Assembly: GCA_019426215.1 (NCBI GenBank)
Contig: CM033396.1
Span: 20,041,101-20,105,100 of the forward strand
DNA from: Buddleja alternifolia
Taxonomy: Eukaryota > Streptophyta > Magnoliopsida > Lamiales > Scrophulariaceae
Reading direction: 5' to 3'
DNA length: 64,000 nucleotides
A program made the position numbers and the translations under genes. Shown in pieces: positions 21,523 to 33,300 of the stretch. Below the pieces are notes generated by a model. That model did no database searches. It worked only from the letters and a program-made list of their open reading frames with translations, and was not told the origin of the DNA. Position 1 is the first letter of the stretch. Every line of letters starts with the position of its first letter.

Positions 21523-22101
21523 ATGGAGCATGATTGTCAAACTGTTTGGTTCGACACCACTGAGTTGAGACTCCTGGAAATTCTTCGGTGATCTGATATG
21601 TCTGTAGTTCTGATGTCTAGGAGAGGTTTATTACAGATTCTATCCGCCGCGGGTTTTGGTCTGATGTAACCTCAAAAATGAATTGGGCATAGCCAACACG
21701 TAGGTTCACAGATAATGAAGTCGAGCAGCGATTTCAAGAGATATGTAACCGGTACGAAGTGTTTAGTGCTCTTCTTCTGGAACCCGAAGTTGAGTGGGAT
21801 CCAGACACTAGCATCGTAGGGGGTATTAGTGCTTTTTGGAACACATATCTATAGGTATCGTTTTTACTGTTAGGTGTCAAAAATGGTATCTTTTTATGAT
21901 AATTTTATAGTGATTTCATATCATTGTATTGATTTGTATTTCTTATTGTCTATGCAGAATAACCCAAATGCTGCTAGGTACCGGTATGAAGGGGAAGTAC
22001 ATTGGGAAAAGATTAAGATCTTATTTGACGAGAACTTCATCCTTAAGCCAGATGTATGGCTTGCACCACAACCATATGCAGGGCTGGAGAATGATGATTA
22101 A
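21523..22101 (+). pseudogene. Myb/SANT-like (L10-interacting-MYB type) protein, disrupted
   Basis: The minus-free plus-strand reading starts MEHDCQTVWFDTTELRLLEI near 21523, breaks at a TGA, and resumes in another frame. That frame holds the SANT-like helix block ITDSIRRGFWSDVTSKMN, FTDNEVEQRFQEICNRYEVF and EVEWDPDTS. It then has a TAG near 21716 and another at the exon end (21853-21855). After a short intron (about 21856-21957, ending TATGCAG) exon 2 reads NNPNAARYRYEGEVHWEKIK and stops at 22101. Proteins of this form occur as ORF1 of PIF/Harbinger elements and as captured plant genes. This copy cannot encode the full protein. Confidence 0.7.
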
Positions 22102-22349
22102 GACCCTATGGAGAATGGAGTGACCATATGGAGAATGGAGATAATAAAGATCATCAAGACCCTATGCAGAATGGTGTGATAGAGAATGGTGTGGTGGAGA
22201 ATTGTGTGATGGATAATGGTGTGATGATTAATAGTATTGACTCTGAATAGGTTTATGTTTATGAACGCTGGCTAAATATTAGATTTTCTATTTTTAATTA
22301 ACATTGGCAATGTAATGAAGGGGGATACTATTTAATATTAATATGAATT

Positions 22350-23050
22350 ATTATTTATGATTTTATGGTTACTTTTTAGTACAATATCTTCAAATGTAAA
22401 GTCAATGAAACACTTGATCATAGATTTGTGCAACACTTGGTGGATCTCCAAGAAAATGTATTAACATGTCATATCAAGTGTACCTATACGTCGATTAATG
22501 GAAAATAATACGTCAATTGACTTGCATTCATACGTCAATTTGAATGTACTAGTACGTCATGTCAAGCGTACCTATCTGTCAATTGATAGACATCCATACG
22601 TTGATATTAAGTATTAATACGTCATACCAAGTGAAAGTATACGTCGATTGATGGAAAATAATACGTCAATTAACTTGCATTCATACGTCAATTTGAATGT
22701 ACTAATAAGTCATATTAACGTATTATTACGTCAATTGATATACATCCATACTTCAATTTGAATGTACTAATACGTCATATCAAGTGTACCTATACGTCGA
22801 TTGATGGAAAATAATATGTCAATTGACTTGCATTCATACGTCAATTTGAATGTACTAGTACTCCATATCAAATGTACCTATAGGTCAATTAATAGACATC
22901 GATACGTCGATATAATTTATTAACACGTCATATCAATTGTACCTATACGTTAATTGAAAGAAAAAAATATGTCGATTGATGGAAAATAGTACGTCAATTG
23001 ACTTTCATTCATACGTCAATTTGAATGTATTAGTACATCATATCAAGTGT
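22350..23050. repeat. TACGTCAATT-type repeat array, left part
   Basis: More than twenty ACGTC-containing words occur at about 25-35 bp spacing, within longer phrases such as GACTTGCATTCATACGTCAA and CATATCAAGTGTACCTATAC that recur every 120-170 bp. A block of about 110 bp at 22345-22455 (TTATGATTTTATGGTTACTT onward) recurs at 24870-24990 after the array. The array was one stretch before the solo LTR at 23051-24700 inserted. Confidence 0.75.
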
Positions 23051-24700
23051 TGTTAGGTGTGTGTGCCCTCAATGCCAATGAGGAATTAGATTTAAGTAGG
23101 GCACTGATTTATATTGTACGAACATATATAAAGGCAATGAATTTTTGTTCATGTAAAACTATGTGGCATTAAAGGTATTGAACAAATAAGTCCCTAAGAT
23201 TAAGATGTACTCACCACCACTTATTTGATAGTATGGAGGCACTGGTGGAGTTAAGTGCTCGATCTTATAAATATGGTTCGCGAGTTAACGAATTTTAATT
23301 GGGCATTAAGATTTAACTCGTATGACACTTGCTTTGACAAAAAGTGCAGTCTTACACTGATTAGATAGTGGGAGCTAGTGTCATGGATATAGTTAATGGA
23401 GTTAATATATTCAAACATGACTCGTAGTAATCCAATCACATGGGATTTTACTCAGTCACAATCAATGATTGGGATTACATGTTATGATAGTATGAGTGAG
23501 CTTTAGACCTAAGGAGTCATTTACATAGTGCTCGTACCATTGAATAGGTTATTAGAGTAGTTAGGCCTAATCACCCGTTGGTCCGGTCAACCTCGAAGTA
23601 CGATTTAATTGGTGCGTTCGATGATGGGAAGTTGACTGCTAATAGGGAATTCACTGTCTCAAAAGTAAACGAGAAGTAACTTGTACGATCATAGGTGGTG
23701 TGGAATTAAAATCTTTGTCCAAAGCAAATATAATTGACACGTATTGGATACGAAGGGCAGTTCGGTAATTTCACATCAGTATGATTATTTAGTACAGTAT
23801 CAAGTTCTATGAGTTTAACGTTCCATGACTCTCACTTGATCGGGTTGCGTCAGTGAAGACCTTATATGCATATGGTATTTGTAACTTAAAGGTTCGTGAT
23901 GATATATTCATCTCGCACTTGATTGGGTTTTGGTATAGCTTTATAGGACTGTCATGGTGATAACAATATCCTTGGAATCCTTCCAATGTCAATCAAGATG
24001 AGCCTAGAGTGTCGCGCTATATGAAGGTGATAGGATGAAATGGTTTCACTGCAAAAGAGTATTTCTGTAATTTCACATAGATGTGAAACTATTGATCGTT
24101 TGGGATGTGTTGATTTAATAAATATATATATTTAATGGTATAAGTTAAATATATTTATTTAATCAATATTAGTAGTTAAATTAATTTGAAATTAATAAGT
24201 ATTTAATTAATTGTCTAATTGGATTAGACTTGGATTAATTAATTAAATTACTCAACATTGGGCTATAAATTGGATGAGCCCAATAAGCACATCCCAGTAG
24301 GCTTGGACACCCAGCTTGGAGAATAAGCTGTTTGGTTTTGTTTAAGTACCCTGGTCATTATTGACTCAATCAGTTCTTTACCCTACAACTTGGAGTAATG
24401 TTTTCTTACAGAAAAGCAGTAAAATAAAATTCCCTCTCCCTCTCATAAGCCCTAGCCGTCCACCCCGTTGCTAGGAGTGGAGGATGGAGCTTTGGAGGAT
24501 CATCATCTTCGCGTGACAATCTAGAGGTAGGAGCTCACGGGTTGCTACTCTCATGAACATGATTCCTAACATGCTACAAGAGGTAAATAGTTCTATCTCG
24601 ATCTTCGATTAAAATCAACGAAAATCCTAAATTGATCCATGGCTCGGGAATCGAAATAAAATTTTTACCCGCTGCGTATTTTGAATGACGATGCCCAACA
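23051..24700 (+). repeat. Solo LTR with 5-bp target duplication
   Basis: It begins TGTTAGGTGTGTGTGCC and ends GACGATGCCCAACA, 1650 bp. The five bases AGTGT flank it on both sides (23046-23050 and 24701-24705). No gag or pol sequence is present, so it is a product of LTR-LTR recombination. The length and the CCCAACA end suit a Copia LTR. Confidence 0.85.
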
Positions 24701-25000
24701 AGTGTACCTATACGTCAATTCATAAGTCGATATAATTTATCAATAAGTCTTATCAAGTGTACCTATATGTCAATTGAAAGAAAAACATACGTCGATAATA
24801 TTAATACATCATATCAAGTGTACCTATACGTCGATTGATAGAAAATAAAACGTCAGTTGACTTGCATTCATATTGTTATTTATGATTTTATGCTTACTTT
24901 TTAATACAATATCTTCAAATGGAATGTGAATGAAACACATGATCATAGATTTTGTGCAGCACCTGGTGGATCTCCAACAAAATAATCCACCAAAGTATTT
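24701..25000. repeat. TACGTCAATT-type repeat array, right part, and flank duplication
   Basis: The array continues from the target duplication to about 24880. It is followed by the second copy of the roughly 110-bp block found at 22345-22455 (shared phrases include CACATGATCATAGATTT and GGTGGATCTCCAA, with differences). The rest of 25001-25680 is AT-rich without a gene I would call. Confidence 0.65.
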
Positions 25001-25699
25001 ATTACAAGCCAACAAACTTAATGTTTTGGTAATACAAGCGAAACAAGATAATATAACACAACCATAGTACAAATCATAATATTACACCAACTCTTCGAAT
25101 TGGCCTCTCTCATTTTCTTGCAAATAGTTTGTCCACATGACCGTTTTTGATATTCCTCCATCGCTAAGTGTTTCTTGGGTCCTCTTTCTACATGTAAAGA
25201 GTGAAAGCAACGAGAAAGATGATTGTTAGTACGAAGTAAAGGTAAATTGAAGTTGTACAACACCACCCTAATGTTGTTCTAATAATTTATATCTGAGGTA
25301 CTGTATTAAACAAACGCAGTATCGAAACGTACATGTGTAGTATTCCTAATACATAAGTGGCGTACGAAAGTTCAAAGTAGACGTATTTTTACTTCTTAAA
25401 TGCAGTACCTTGTAATCTACGTGTTAATTTTTCAAACATATTCCTAATCCAGATGTGAACTATCTTTAGTGCAGAGCATATTTACTTTATGTTTCAAACG
25501 CAATATTTCTGTCTAGCTACATAAGGTAATTGCCAAAGCCATATGTGTACGTAATTTCAATGAATAATTCAGTAATTTATAACTTTAGTAATACTACCAA
25601 ATGAGCTTTTTTCTTCTCATAGCAAACAAAAAAAGAGTTAGCGTTCCCCAAGGTAAAGACCACAAAGTATTACTTGCTAGTATAGATGTTTTGGCCTCG

Positions 25700-26005
25700 G
25701 CTTTCAATTGGCTCATTATTGGGAACTGCCATCATGTCAACGCTGCAGTTTCAGGCGTTTATGCAGCCGACACATATTGAGGATGTCCTCATCCTTTTTT
25801 AAAGTCACATACAATTTGTAAGGAGGAGCAAAGTATCGCAATTGAATAAATCCCAATTTCATTTAAGGCCACTTTCTTGCAAGAACAGTGAAAACATCCA
25901 TCAAAGTGGTCCCCTTAAAAATTGAAATCATATCAAGCTCATCATCGTATGCGCAGATTCCTAATATCTGAAATTCACCTGTTTGCGCAGTTGTATCCAT
26001 TTGCA
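25700..26005 (-). pseudogene. MULE-like N-terminal protein fragment
   Basis: On the minus strand a frame from about 26004 reads MQMDTTAQTGEFQILGICAY and goes on to VFTVLARKWP before a stop. After it MKLGFIQLRYFAPPYKLYVT and LKKDEDILNMC are readable. The style (a short N-terminal domain ending with a D-x-D-I-x-x-M motif) resembles the PB1-like start of plant MULE transposases, but the match is loose. No downstream transposase core is visible. Confidence 0.35.
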
Positions 26006-26060
26006 TCGCTACTTGTGGTGGTGGTTGTTGGGTAGATGTCAATTATCGGAAAAAAAAAAC

Positions 26061-26566
26061 AATCGGCTGAAAGTGGGCAATCGGTTTGGTGGTCGACGGA
26101 CGGTGATAGATAGGGCGAAGGGTGAATTGAATTTTGGGGGTGTAGGGTGGGTGACTTAGTTAATACAGGATCTAGTGGGAGTGAAAATAAATTAGAAATA
26201 GCAAAAGATGGGGTATTTTAGACCTTTCAGGTGAGTAGAGAGCTAATCCAAAGATGCAATATGCATTGGTGAGTGCAGAGTTGAAAAACAATAGTGGGAC
26301 TGATTCATGAATTGTAAAAGGGATTGGGGACTTAGCTCTCAATTGCCGTTGATTTTTTCCCATATTATATATATAGTTTTGTGTGTTGTACCTGGATTTG
26401 GAAGCACTAATTTGCAATTTGCACGCAGGAGGGAGAAGGCTCAGGTAAATATGAAACAAATACAAATGGCAGAGAGAATCGAGATGAGAGGGAAGGATTG
26501 CAACATTGATGCATCACAAATACAATATCTAAAATCTCAACTTTAGCTTGCCTGTAATAATAAATA
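26061..26566 (+). promoter_or_regulatory. Upstream region of the MurG gene
   Basis: This 500-bp stretch precedes the first ATG. A TATA-like TTATATATATAG lies at about 26364-26375, roughly 190 bp before the ATG. A purine-rich stretch (26425-26510) would be 5' UTR. I see no repeat or coding sequence here; short frames are chance. Confidence 0.4.
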
Positions 26567-27795
26567 ATGTCTGCTATATTTTTCTACTCTTCTTCAGTCA
26601 CCACCACCACCACCAACCTCAACTCTCCCCTCCAATCCCAACTCTCCCTCTCCAGACAACTACCACCAACCCGCTGCACCACCGCCGCAGCAACCACCAA
26701 CGACTTACGAGTCGTATTCGCCGCCGGGGGCACGGGCGGCCACATATATCCAGCAGTAGCCATAGCAGATGAGCTCAAAATGTTGAACCCAAAAACCCAA
26801 TTCCTCTTCCTTGGAACCCCCACCGGGATGGAGGCCACCGCCGTTCCCTCCTCTGGCTACCGCTTTGCCACCGTCCCCGCCGCACCTCTGGCCCGCCCCT
26901 CAAGAATCTGTTCGTCCTCTATGGTGTTCTCACAAAATCAGTTTTCAAGAGTTTAAATATCCTCCGAGAATTCGACCCTCACATAGTCATTGGCACTGGT
27001 GGCTTTGTTTCATTCCCCACATGCCTTGCCGCTGCCCTTATAGGGGATGTTAAGCTAGTAATCCAAGAGCAAAATTCTGTGCCCGGGATTGCAAATTTGG
27101 TTCTTTCCCTATTTGCTCATGAGGTCTTTGTTGCCTTTAATTCGACAGTGGAGTGCTTTTGGCAGAGGAATAAGTGTGTTGTGTGTGGGAATCCGGTGAG
27201 GTTGTCGTTGACGAAGCACACTTCTTCTAGGACAGTGGCTAGACAACATTTCTTTCCCAAAGTGGAGGTGAAGGGGAAGGTGGTGTTGGTGCTTGGAGGG
27301 TCGTTAGGCGCCAATGCTATTAATATTACGTTGTTGAATTTGTATTATCAGATGTTAAATGAGCATGATTATTTGTTCATCATTTGGCAGACAGGCGTAG
27401 ATGCATTTCATGAGATGGAGGGCCTTGTAAGGAACCATCCTCGGCTTTTCCTTTCTCCGTGAGTGTTATATAAGTTTGATTTTCTATATGCAATCTGTCA
27501 CAGCAATTCTCATTAGGTTACTGTTGTGCGGGTAAGAGGTTACCTAAAACCGAATTATCTACTCTAGAAAATGAACACACATCGAATATATCTGCGCAAG
27601 CGAAATATATTTTCTAGTATATAGTTTAAATACGGAATGTCTATTTTGTCCTGTTTGAAATCTTATGTAATTCTGACATTGTGAAGGTTCTTGCATGCTA
27701 TGGATTTGGCATATGCAGCTGCAGATCTTATTGTTTCAAGAGCTGGGGCATTGACCTGTTCTGAAATCTTGACCACTGGAAAACCTTGTATATTG

Positions 27796-28850
27796 GTACG
27801 AACTATCTTTACACATGCATCATCTTTACAAGCATTTATACTCGTTGATGAACTTTTAATATTTTATGAAGGAATATTGATAACCAGTTCTATAGCTGAC
27901 TACAGAACATACTACGATCTGAACAAATGAAAATAGAAAGTAAAACGTGATAATCCATAGTTTTGGATTTGTAATTTTAGGACAGGAATACCAATTGTGA
28001 GAGATGGTACTACTGTTCATTTTCTAATCATACCTGTCAATAATTAATTCAGAGAACTTTGGATAATACTAGTTCAAATATACACAAAATGGTTTTCGTT
28101 TTAGTCGTTGAATCTCTCTTTGAATAATGAATGTATGATAATTACAAATCTTATAACTAACAGGCACCGATGATTTTCTCTAATGATCAGAAGATCCTTT
28201 CAATTATCTAGAACCTGTTACAAAAACTAGATATTTTGGTATCAAATTGAATATTTGATGATAAATTATGTACCTTGCTTAGAAACCTAGCCTTGTTATC
28301 AACTCTATACTAGTTTGTTTAACAACTAACATTTATTGTTCCATGACTTCCATCAATCCCGTCAAACATAACTAGTAATGTCAAAGTAAAATAATGATTA
28401 TTATGATAAAAAGAGTGTTGAAAGTGCAGTTTTGGCATGCATATGTTCATCAGACTTCACTTTATCCTAGAAGCAGGAATTTTGTTGACCATTAATGGTT
28501 TAGTGTTGCCATCACCAGATGTAAATTCAATTATTCACATGAATCTTTTCTGAAAGTGGTAAACTGAGAGTATATAATGCTGGAGACATAACAAAGAAAA
28601 GTACTATCATACAGTAAACCTCTGTTTCTGTTATCCCAGAATATCTCTAAATTCTTTCTAAATATACATAGTTTTAAGCTAAATCTTTATTTCATGCTCG
28701 CATTGTCTGTGCCTTTTCAATAGTTGAGTTGAATATTTTATTGAAGTGGTATTATGTGTGATATATGCGCAGTGGGTGTATTAGGATTCCTCTGTATTTG
28801 GAATAATTTTGAATCCTTATGGCCAACGGAGTGGGTTATCTTATGTAATT
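27796..28850 (+). other. Start of MurG intron 3, no feature seen
   Basis: AT-rich intron sequence follows the donor at 27796. It holds no coding frame or repeat that I can support. Confidence 0.5.
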
Positions 28851-28879
28851 GGACGCACTAAAACCTAATACCAGAAGGA

Positions 28880-29960
28880 TGAAGATCTTTAGCATGTGGA
28901 CCGACCCTATTTTCGAACCATTTCAGGAGTGAGCAGTAGAACTTGAACCTATAATTAACAGAGGAGGCAGTGATGAAGGACTGACCATGGAATTGGATTC
29001 CTCCACATGATATACCCTCTGAATGCGTTTTTGAGTCTGGCAAGGACATTATCCAATTAGATGCCCTGATTTCTTGCAATAATATCAATATTTTGTGTTA
29101 CACTGATTGTCATAATGGCCATATTCTTTGCAAGAATAACACTGAATTTTTCTGATGTCTAGAACTGTGGGCTTGCCTTGGGCTGCAAATACTACATTAA
29201 AACGATTGGATTATTTCAGTTGTGCCATCTATGTCGAGGATTTAAGCTCTGTTCTTCATGTGACAATTCATGGAGGCAAGTGTCAAGACTGGGCATCGGT
29301 TTTCGCCTCATAAGTGTGGGATGTATGGTCTCAAACTCTTGCAAAGTTCATAAGAAATTGATGTTTAGATTTCTCATAATCTTTTGAACGGTTGAAACTG
29401 AGCAGTAGAAACATTAGCATAAACAGCACAAGAATATTCCATCAACAGAGCCATAAAATCGAAGGAATACTCTTGAATGGACGATTTCCCTGTGAATAGT
29501 CACGGAAATCATTTTCCAGCTGAAATTCTTGGGCTTTATCTTCTAATTGATAAGGTATTTTGAAGCTATTCCACATATCTATGGCAGTCTCATAAAGCTG
29601 CAGATTCGATTCTATGTGAGGTTCAATCGGTGCCAAGATCCAACTAATTAGTTTGAAATTCTTTGTAGTCCACTTTTGAGATCTGTACGCTTTTCCTCTG
29701 ACCCGCTAAGTAAACCCTACAAATCCTTTCCTTGGATGAAACTCCGGAAACGGAATTGACACGGAGAACAATGTTTTCCATCAAGATGTAGTGGAAATTC
29801 CTTTTGTACAGACATTTCATGAGAAGAGGATAACAGATAATAGAGTAGAAATGAAACTAGAAAGGCTCAAATGAAAAAAACAGCAATTAAGCTGCAGTGT
29901 GGTGGAAATCACCTAACCTTCAATCTTAAAAACTCAAACTAGGTCTGAAGAAAGAAGAGC
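28880..29960 (-). pseudogene. Copia-type gag relict in MurG intron 3
   Basis: Minus-strand reading gives the Copia gag phrase APIEPHIESNLQLYETAIDM, then WNSFKIPYQLEDKAQEFQLE and DYSQG at 29442-29650. Before it, around 29700-29800, are FRSFIQGKDL and a stop. Further on, near 29100-29150, is a CCHC zinc knuckle CYSCKEYGHYDNQC. Stops and frame changes are frequent and no pol or LTR is attached, so it is an isolated old fragment. Confidence 0.65.
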
Positions 29961-30004
29961 AATTAGTTCAAAGGAAGGAAAAATAATCGGTCATTGCTCA
30001 GGAC

Positions 30005-32161
30005 TATGGGCAAATGTGTGCATAGCCCTGACTAAGCATAGCGGAAAATGAATATTTAGTTTCTAGTATTTAAACATGCGAGATGTATTACAATCCTAAG
30101 GGCTGCGCATCTCTACACTAGTATTTAAAATACTGAAATAGAAGATTTTACAATTCGCTAAGTTTTCTTAAAAACCGAAAGATTTCTTCCTAAACGTAAG
30201 CTCCCGAGCTTGCTCCTCGTTCCTTGAAATTGACTGCCTCGTTTCTTCCTTAGAGATTTTCGAACACATTCACCAAAATCACCTTCCTTGAAATTCCTTC
30301 ACTTTAGAGACCCAAGTGTTTCTCCTTTAAAGTCGATCCACCACCCTGATACCTACTCGATTATAATGTTTAGCTAGGTTAATCTATAATCGTTTATTCT
30401 TAAACTAAGGATAGTGTATGGAATTGGAAGAAAGCTTGTAATACTTATCTTAGTATTTTGGTTGAGTTCTTGAATTCAGATGTTGATGAATAATCAAGAA
30501 CTCAAGAACATATTTGAGAGAGGACGATTTTCTCATGCTATAAAATTTGACTTCTAGAATTTTTGTCCCTAACTAGCCTTACTTATAGAATTAGTTCTTG
30601 CAATTCTTTTCCATGTAGAACTCTTCTACATTAGTTATTATAGAACTCTTCTATGTAGTTTCCTTATAGGATTTACCCTTACAAGATACTCTCCTATTTA
30701 TTAGGAAGCATGTTCCTATTTATTAGGAATCCTGTTCCTTCCTTTGCAAGAATCTTTTCTCTCCAAGAAATCTAATTTTCTTCTAGAAGAAAACTAATTA
30801 AACTTTTTTATTTATTTTCCTTCTAATTTTCGTCTATGCTTATTAAAATAAGCCAAATAGTAATTAATCCACCATACTAGATTAATTAAATGCTTTCTAG
30901 ACTTATGCTTTATCCACCATACTAGATTAATTAAATGCTTTCTAAACTTATGCTTAATTAAACTAATCTCATCAACTCAGTTAATTCATTCACCCAACAT
31001 TTGAATAAATAAAAGTCCTAATTAATTAATCTAATTAAGTAATATATATTAATTTAATTACTTTCAATTAATTCCTTTAATAAGAAATGAAGTTGTCCGA
31101 GTATTGTGTGTGGCCCTTCAGGCTTACCAATACTAGTAGTAGGCTCATAACCATTATAATTTAATTTGAACAATTAAATTGTCTCGATTAATTAAACACT
31201 TTTAATTAATCATCTTATATTTTAATCCCATTAAATATAAGATACCACATATCAAAGAAAACTTTCTAGCTACTTATCTTTAAAACCTAGATGTAGGAGA
31301 TTCAAAGTGAACTCTTCCAATCATGCATTCCATGCAGGTGAGATTCTTCCATCAACTAATTTCCTAATGGAATTAAGGATTGAGGAATCTTATTGGTCGA
31401 GATCCTTGTAAATTCAGTTTTAGTAATTCAAGTGTGTTTGACTAATGATTAATTAATTTAAGAAACTTTTTTCTTAATTAATTAATTACTTGCATTGGCC
31501 AAGGATTAATCCAGTCTAACCACTTAGAATATTATAGGAAATTTACTTGTTCATCTAGACAAGTGATGGGTCCTTTGTTATCAACACCAACTATGCCCAA
31601 TCATCAGTCCATATGTGTCCTTGTAAAAGAACTGACACAGGAGTCAAAGTGTAGTGAGTCAATATACAAGATTAATGAGATGACTCAAGTGAAAAAATTA
31701 ATCTTGCACTATCGTGATCTTGAAACTCCTTAATCGACATATATAGAAATAATTTCAATTAGGAAGTTTCAGTTAAGGTGTTCAACGAACTTGTTCTCAA
31801 CAAGCACCCGTGCATTTGTGTTAGCTACATTAATGTTTATAAAACGAGATATTCTCTGATTATGAGTGTGCATCAGAGGCGCAAGTCTATCTGAATTATC
31901 AATGTCCCATCTTGATAATTCTTTGACTTCGACGTTATTTAGAAATCACAACTTTAGAAACTTGTTTTATGATATCCATCCAATGAGATATCAAGTCTCA
32001 TAGCAATGTGTGAGAATTCGAGAGACTTCATCATTCAGTTATAAATAATATAAACACGAGATGAAGAAATGCCTTTTATTAAATAATGTAAAACAAGTTT
32101 ATTACAAGAATAGTAAAAAGAAAGCCTATCTAGGATTGGCTTGCAGGGCATTATTCTATCA
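30005..32161 (-). repeat. Antisense solo LTR in MurG intron 3
   Basis: About 2.16 kb in reverse orientation to the 5' LTR at 56394-58561. Shared landmarks run in inverse order: AGCCCGACTAAGC near the left end, GACCAATAAGATTCC, GGCGCAAGTCTATCTGAATT, and AGCCTATCTAGGATTGGCT near the right end. Many differences show that it is older than the 56394 copy. I see no clean 5-bp target duplication at its ends. Confidence 0.75.
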
Positions 32162-32530
32162 TGGATACCATGACAAATACTAACACTTAAAGCATTTTGC
32201 TCTTTGAAAGCTTCCACAAAATATATTCCTCTACTTTGGGGGACGTTACTCCTAATAGTATGTACAGTTTCAGCCCTAATGTTGGGCAATTGATTTGGCT
32301 TCTTGATTTGAGTTTCCAAATTCGAGCAAATTTCCCTCGACTTTCCTTAATTATGGCTGGTTTGACCTAATTTAGTGAACTATGACTGATGTAGATACCA
32401 TCACCATATGTTGCCGAGGGACATCAATCCAAAATTGCTTATCTGATGGCTGAAGTAGCTGGATCAAAGGTTATAATGGAAGATGAACTGGACTCAACAA
32501 CCCTTAGAACTGCTATCCTAAAAATCGTGG

Positions 32531-33300
32531 GTATGAAAACTTTTCTGCTAGTGTATATCATTGCTGCTTCTTATACTCTTTTTCCACTTCATTGCATTTA
32601 CTTTCTTAATAAATTTCATCATACTTTTCAATGTTGACACATATATGTTCCCGCATCATGCTTGATAACAGCCATGAATGCTTTATGTTGATTGATTGAA
32701 TATGCCCATTCTGATGCAAAAGACCTTTCGCATTTGTTGTCTGACATACCCAAGTGAAGATGCACAAACATAGGATTTTCTCATTAGGACCTCTCATCAT
32801 CAGAATGTCATATACTTAACCCTTGAACTCAAAATGAACCACGGTTCCCTCTTGTTATTCTACAGCAAATAGATTACATATAAAGGCACACCATCTCCCT
32901 GTAGTAGATTTTTTCTAATATGTAACTTCGAGACTAGAAATTTGATGTTGTTAAGTTTACATGCTATTCAACAAACAACGGCGTATATGCACTTGTATCA
33001 AGTAAACCGATGTCTATGAAAAGAGGCATCCTCTTTGAACCGTGCATCACAGGCGCAAGCCTATTTGAATCATCAACATTCCATCTCGATGGTTCTATAC
33101 TTGAAACTAGTGGTTACATTTTGGAGACATGTTACATAATCGCTATCATGTGTACAACCTAGTACTAAAGGGCATTAGATTCTAGATATAGATGATTAAG
33201 AATCCTCAAGAAGATCAATCTCCAAGATTGAGTTATTTGATTCTTGATCTACCTTATCAAAAATCCTAATCCTAACAAATATATGATAGCAGGAAGTTTC
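32531..33300. other. MurG intron 3 remainder with LTR-like fragment
   Basis: After the exon 3 donor there is AT-rich intron. From about 33000 to 33300 the words GCATCACAGGCGCAAGCCTA and TTGAATCATCAACATTCC resemble part of the antisense LTR at 31860-31920. This is a piece of a related LTR into which the Athila-type element inserted. No gene seen. Confidence 0.4.

Larger units (their letters stand above)
21051..26060. mobile_element. Old DNA-element relict with TACGTCA-rich arrays
   Basis: The stretch is AT-rich and full of short ACGTA, ACGTC and ACGCAGTAT words on both sides of a broken Myb/SANT-like gene and a MULE-like N-terminal fragment. These are two protein types known from DNA transposons. 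I could not find clear terminal inverted repeats or a target duplication, so its class and limits are uncertain. Confidence 0.35.
26567..32530 (+). pseudogene. MURG: Plastid-type MurG glycosyltransferase, exons 1-3, frameshifted
   Basis: MurG adds N-acetylglucosamine to lipid I in peptidoglycan synthesis; plant copies are plastid-targeted. Exon 1 (26567-27458) starts with a Ser/Thr-rich, acid-poor stretch like a transit peptide. It then has VVFAAGGTGGHIYPAVAIA (the GGTGGH donor-binding loop), FDPHIVIGTGGFVSFP, VIQEQNSVPGIANL and VLVLGGSLGANAIN. Exon 2 (27687-27795) has AAADLIVSRAGALTCSEI and exon 3 (32395-32530) has IPSPYVAEGHQSKIAYLMAE. Donors GTGAGT, GTACGA and GTATGA and acceptors GAAG and GTAG fit in phase for exons 1-2-3. 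One base is missing near 26893-26900 (after PLARP), shifting the frame in exon 1. The last exon is absent here and found at 1899-2013. A sequencing error could explain the shift; the lost exon is harder to explain so. Confidence 0.85.

Noticed and set aside
26584..27314. Antisense frames over MurG exon 1
   Set aside because: Shadows of a GC-rich coding exon on the other strand.
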